A stretch of 64,000 bases of DNA, from the NCBI RefSeq assembly GCF_023156585.1, contig NZ_JALNMI010000006.1:62001-126000 (forward strand), in the 5' to 3' direction. Made by a program: the position numbers and the translations under genes. Source of the DNA: Subsaxibacter sp. CAU 1640. GTDB lineage: Bacteria > Bacteroidota > Bacteroidia > Flavobacteriales > Flavobacteriaceae. Each line of letters starts with the position of its first letter. The stretch's first letter is position 1. Of this stretch, positions 60,725 to 64,000 are shown piece after piece. Under the pieces are notes generated by a model. That model was not told where the DNA came from. It worked only from the letters and a program-made list of their open reading frames with translations, and ran no database searches.

Positions 60725-62416
60725 CTAAAAGGTGGCTGTAAGACTTAAATGTATCTTTGAATCTGAAAGTTTAAAAGATTGATTTTGTGTCTTTCCATTA
60801 GAATAGTTAAATCTAAAAAGCCCTGCTTTGTTAATGAGACCAAATCCAAATCCAAATCCAAATAATTTTTCCTTGACATCAAAAGTTTGATTTTCAAAAT
60901 ACGATGCATCCAAAATAGAGTGGACATACAAAGAATTATTAACCCTATACCTATATTCGGTATTTAATACAGAGAAAAGGTTTGCTGCAAGACTATTTTC
61001 TTCGAACCCTCGAATTGAGTTGATTCCACCAAATCTGTATAATTCATTTTCAAAATAGCTGTCGGAATTTATTATTGCTCCCGCAAGCCTCATATAGATG
61101 CTGTTTTTATTATTTAAGTTGAATATTTTGTAGGTGTCTAATCCAAATTTTGTTTGATCCTCATTTAAGTCGGCTACCGTCCTTTTACCAAAACCAAATG
61201 AAATATCTAGTTGCAGATTTATTGGAAAAAGCTTGTCGTATTTTTGTCGTTTGGTATATTGATAGTTTGTGTTGTAAAAAACAGATTTATAATCTTGTAC
61301 AAAATTTGTTGAGTTGTCAAGTAAACTTGTCGAGGTGGTGGCATCGATTCCCACAGAAATCAGATTTCTCGGGTTTATTTGATATTGAACCTTTGCACTT
61401 TGAAATACGGTGACGAACGAAGAATCCCTTTTAAAAATATTTAAACCGAACTCTGTACCAAGGGGCGAGCCAAATAAATAGGGTAAATTCGCTTTAAGGT
61501 CGAATGTTTTTTGCTCGTTTTCATCACTTTTATATATCAATCTCAAGGATTCGCCATAATTGAGATTGTTGATGAGATTCAGGTTCAAATAGCCATTGAA
61601 TTCAATTTTGTTGGTTTCAGTGTTCGTTCCAAAACCTAAAAAGCCATCGAATGAATTGCTTCTTTGTTTTTCAATATATATATATAATAAGGTAGAATCT
61701 TTGGTAAATAATACTTCGGGTTCTTTGATTTGATTGGAAAATTGGAGGTTTTCTAGATCAGATGTCTTGTCCTTGATGGTTTTAAGGTTAAATGGTTGCT
61801 TGCGACGGATTTTTAGGTATCTTATGACAAATGCCTTTGGGAATTTTTCATAACCTTTTACTATGATAGAATCTATCGTGCGTGCCGCTTTCTTTTCAGA
61901 TATCGATACATCTGCTAGTAATGAACCGTCTGCAAGCTTTTTGATGTTTGTTAATTGTAAACTAGAGAAAGGGTCCACTTGATTTGATATTTCTGAATTT
62001 AATTTTTCAAGCGTGCTTTCCAATTCGGCTACTTCAATCTCTAAATAATTTCTATTAGTATCTATCTGAAGAAGCCTCAAAACATTTTTGTCTACATGTC
62101 CATTTAAATTCAATCGGATTTTCTTGTATAGCTGTTTAAGGTCGAATTGTGCTAGATAAGAAGAATCATTCAATTTATTTACTTCGGCTATATCCGTTTC
62201 AATGTATCCGATATTGATCAGTCTTTTTTTTATGAGTTGAATTTCTTCATTTAAAGAAGAAAAGTCAGAAAAGGATTTTTTGTAATAGAGGGAATCTATA
62301 GTTTGTGTTTGTTTCTCATCTGCACCTTGAGCTTTGAGATACAAGGTTTGTGATTGACTCTTCAAAAATGATGTCAATCCTAAAAACGCAAACAACATGA
62401 TTCTTTTTAAAAGCAT
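60725..62416 (-). CDS. Omp85-family outer membrane protein (BamA/TamA-like)
   Basis: This 563-residue protein has a signal peptide, POTRA-like repeats in the first half ('ARTIDSIIVKGYEKFPKAFVIRYLKIRRKQPFNLKTI') and a 16-strand-type barrel with the Omp85 motif 'FGGINSIRGF' (V/IRGF). The short length suggests a TamA-like or accessory assembly protein rather than BamA itself. Another possible start is at MLFAFLG, Met7. It diverges from the str operon. Confidence 0.85.
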   Translation of the reverse strand: MLLKRIMLFAFLGLTSFLKSQSQTLYLKAQGADEKQTQTIDSLYYKKSFSDFSSLNEEIQLIKKRLINIGYIETDIAEVNKLNDSSYLAQFDLKQLYKKIRLNLNGHVDKNVLRLLQIDTNRNYLEIEVAELESTLEKLNSEISNQVDPFSSLQLTNIKKLADGSLLADVSISEKKAARTIDSIIVKGYEKFPKAFVIRYLKIRRKQPFNLKTIKDKTSDLENLQFSNQIKEPEVLFTKDSTLLYIYIEKQRSNSFDGFLGFGTNTETNKIEFNGYLNLNLINNLNYGESLRLIYKSDENEQKTFDLKANLPYLFGSPLGTEFGLNIFKRDSSFVTVFQSAKVQYQINPRNLISVGIDATTSTSLLDNSTNFVQDYKSVFYNTNYQYTKRQKYDKLFPINLQLDISFGFGKRTVADLNEDQTKFGLDTYKIFNLNNKNSIYMRLAGAIINSDSYFENELYRFGGINSIRGFEENSLAANLFSVLNTEYRYRVNNSLYVHSILDASYFENQTFDVKEKLFGFGFGFGLINKAGLFRFNYSNGKTQNQSFKLSDSKIHLSLTATF

Positions 62417-62456
62417 AAAGCCAGTTGAAGTTTCAAATCTAACGGAAATTAGATGC

Positions 62457-62464
62457 CAAAAATA
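62457..62464 (-). promoter_or_regulatory. -7 box of the Omp85 gene
   Basis: The minus strand reads TATTTTTG, 40 bases before the start codon. No matching -33 TTTG is present at 19 bases. Confidence 0.4.
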
Positions 62465-62514
62465 TGTCCAATGTTAAATAAATAAATAAACTTTTGAAAA
62501 TTAATCATTTTCCA

Positions 62515-62545
62515 TTTGAAAAACTGAAATTAATTTCTACCTTTG
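62515..62545 (+). promoter_or_regulatory. str operon promoter (TTTG-N19-TAnnTTTG)
   Basis: TTTG (62515-62518), exactly 19 bases, then TACCTTTG (62538-62545) match the Bacteroidota housekeeping promoter perfectly. Transcription should start near 62551, inside a short CCTCT-AAAT-AGAGG hairpin (62550-62563). Confidence 0.85.
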
Positions 62546-62588
62546 CAGCCCTCTAAATAGAGGATTAAATAAATTTATATAGTAATAT

Positions 62589-62963
62589 ATGCCAACAATT
62601 TCACAATTAGTAAGAACAGGAAGAGCCAAAATAACCAAGAAGAGTAAATCGGCTGCTTTAGATTCTTGTCCTCAAAGACGTGGGGTTTGTACGCGTGTTT
62701 ACACCACTACACCTAAAAAACCTAACTCTGCAATGCGTAAAGTTGCAAGGGTAAGGTTAACAAATGGTAACGAGGTTAACGCTTACATCCCAGGTGAGGG
62801 CCACAATCTACAAGAGCACTCGATAGTATTGGTTAGAGGTGGAAGGGTAAAAGATTTGCCAGGAGTTAGATATCACATCGTTCGTGGTGCTTTGGACACA
62901 GCAGGTGTTGCAGGTAGAACACAACGTAGATCTAAATATGGTGCAAAACGCCCTAAAAAGTAA
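62589..62963 (+). CDS. rpsL: Ribosomal protein S12
   Basis: This 124-residue S12 protein of the small ribosomal subunit has the family pattern ('[12 protein letters not shown]', '[21 protein letters not shown]', '[16 protein letters not shown]'). The lysines at the streptomycin-resistance positions (KPNSA and RVKDLPG) are wild type. It is the first gene of the str operon, with rpsG 23 bases later. Confidence 0.98.
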   Translation: MPTISQLVRTGRAKITKKSKSAALDSCPQRRGVCTRVYTTTPKKPNSAMRKVARVRLTNGNEVNAYIPGEGHNLQEHSIVLVRGGRVKDLPGVRYHIVRGALDTAGVAGRTQRRSKYGAKRPKK

Positions 62964-62986
62964 TTAAAAAACTTTAAGAAGAAGAC

Positions 62987-63463
62987 ATGAGAAAAAGAGC
63001 AGCGAAAAAAAGACCGCTTTTGCCAGATCCACGTTTTAACGATCAGTTAGTGACTCGTTTCGTTAACATGATGATGTGGGATGGTAAAAAGTCAGTAGCG
63101 TTCAAAGTATTCTATGATGCAATTGATATTGTAGAAGCAAAGAAAACTGATGACGAAAAAACAGCTTTGGAAACATGGAAAGATGCATTGTCTAATGTTA
63201 TGCCTCACGTAGAAGTACGTAGCCGTAGAGTAGGTGGGGCAACTTTTCAAATCCCTATGCAAATTCGTCCAGACCGTAAAGTATCTACAGCTATGAAATG
63301 GCTGATTAGCTACTCGCGTAAAAGAAATGAAAAATCTATGCCGGCAAAACTTGCTGCTGAAATCTTGGCTGCGGCTAAAGAAGAAGGTGCGGCAGTTAAA
63401 AAGCGTATGGATACTCACAAAATGGCAGAAGCTAATAAAGCATTCTCACACTTTAGATTTTAA
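62987..63463 (+). CDS. rpsG: Ribosomal protein S7
   Basis: This 158-residue S7 protein has the pattern '[38 protein letters not shown]', '[21 protein letters not shown]' and '[13 protein letters not shown]'. It nucleates assembly of the 30S head. It is second in the str operon, and fusA starts 6 bases after its stop. Confidence 0.98.
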   Translation: MRKRAAKKRPLLPDPRFNDQLVTRFVNMMMWDGKKSVAFKVFYDAIDIVEAKKTDDEKTALETWKDALSNVMPHVEVRSRRVGGATFQIPMQIRPDRKVSTAMKWLISYSRKRNEKSMPAKLAAEILAAAKEEGAAVKKRMDTHKMAEANKAFSHFRF

Positions 63464-63469
63464 TTTAAG

Positions 63470-64000
63470 ATGGCAAGAGATTTAAAATTTACAAGAAATA
63501 TAGGTATTGCTGCTCATATTGATGCAGGAAAAACAACCACTACAGAGCGTATATTGTTCTACACTGGTGTATCTCACAAAATTGGTGAGGTTCATGATGG
63601 TGCAGCAACTATGGACTGGATGGAGCAAGAACAAGAAAGAGGTATCACCATTACATCGGCTGCTACTACTTGTACTTGGGTTTTCCCTCGTTTGAACGGC
63701 GAACCAACTCCAGATTCACAATCATATCACTTTAACATTATCGATACTCCTGGTCACGTTGACTTTACGGTTGAAGTAAACCGCTCTCTTCGTGTATTGG
63801 ATGGATTGGTTTTCTTGTTTAGTGCTGTGGATGGTGTTGAACCTCAATCTGAAACAAACTGGAGATTAGCTGATAACTATAAAGTACCGAGAATTGGTTT
63901 TGTTAACAAAATGGACCGTCAAGGTGCTAACTTCATGGAGGTTAACAAGCAGGTAAAAGAAATGTTAGGCTCTAACGCAGTGCCTATTGTTTTGCCTATC
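63470..64000 (+). CDS. fusA: Elongation factor G, 3' end outside window
   Basis: The first 177 codons are visible. The protein starts '[29 protein letters not shown]', with G1 [10 protein letters not shown]2 'RGITITSA', G3 'DTPGHVDF' and G4 'NKMD', the GTPase motifs of EF-G. It catalyses ribosome translocation. It is third in the str operon after rpsL and rpsG; tufA probably follows outside the window. Confidence 0.98.
   Translation, partial: MARDLKFTRNIGIAAHIDAGKTTTTERILFYTGVSHKIGEVHDGAATMDWMEQEQERGITITSAATTCTWVFPRLNGEPTPDSQSYHFNIIDTPGHVDFTVEVNRSLRVLDGLVFLFSAVDGVEPQSETNWRLADNYKVPRIGFVNKMDRQGANFMEVNKQVKEMLGSNAVPIVLPI

Overview
The window comes from a low-GC member of the Bacteroidota, almost certainly a (probably marine) flavobacterium of the Flavobacteriaceae. 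The signs are: Bacteroidota promoters (TTTG, 19 bases, TAnnTTTG, seen exactly in front of rpsL); a SusC/SusD pair with lipoproteins; secreted proteins with type IX secretion (T9SS) C-terminal tails; a fused hypoxanthine phosphoribosyltransferase-adenylate kinase; and families typical of the group (DUF6090, DUF6266, Mpl, GbsR-type regulators, an Omp85 protein). No rRNA or tRNA gene, CRISPR array, intact insertion sequence or phage was seen. Family names rest on reading the translations; no database search was run.

Layout. 1-3.7 kb: end of a UbiA-like membrane protein, an ECF sigma factor with a small possible anti-sigma protein, and a three-gene operon (methyltransferase and two membrane proteins) beside a GbsR-type regulator, with near-identical operators before both units. 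3.7-10.2 kb: housekeeping genes (M3 oligopeptidase, purE-purK divergent from the hpt-adk fusion, obgE). 10.2-16.6 kb: redox enzymes, an AraC regulator, a FISUMP lipoprotein and a cyclase. 16.7-24 kb: an accessory stretch with a T9SS leucine-rich-like protein, a metalloprotease/AraC pair bounded by inverted repeats, a decayed tyrosine recombinase, two GC-richer orphan genes and a 748-base gene-free stretch. 24-34 kb: SDR enzyme, a giant alpha-2-macroglobulin, TPR protein and Mpl. 34-46 kb: many small conserved or unknown proteins, a second cassette-like module (DUF6090), a DUF6266 gene behind a 10-base tandem repeat, an excisionase-like DNA-binding protein, an ExbD-like membrane protein and a four-gene operon (PaiB, DUF2007, DUF486, dienelactone hydrolase). 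45.4-52.5 kb: radC, a deacetylase-like protein, yjjG, two envelope proteins, rarA, rhomboid protease and rlmB. 52.6-62.4 kb: T9SS arylsulfotransferase-like protein, the SusC-SusD-lipoprotein operon and an Omp85 protein. 62.5-64 kb: start of the str operon (rpsL, rpsG, fusA cut by the window end).

Most interesting non-genic signals: (1) two gene modules, at 19.1-21.2 kb and 38.5-39.3 kb, share terminal motifs, and one adjoins a decayed tyrosine recombinase; this resembles integron cassettes or another small mobile unit. (2) Degenerate short-period repeats cluster at gene 3' ends and in two cases supply the stop codon. (3) A two-site GbsR operator regulon. (4) A plus-strand small-RNA candidate between the M3 peptidase and purE. 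(5) -7 promoter boxes a few bases before the start codons of rlmB and a small membrane protein, suggesting leaderless messages.
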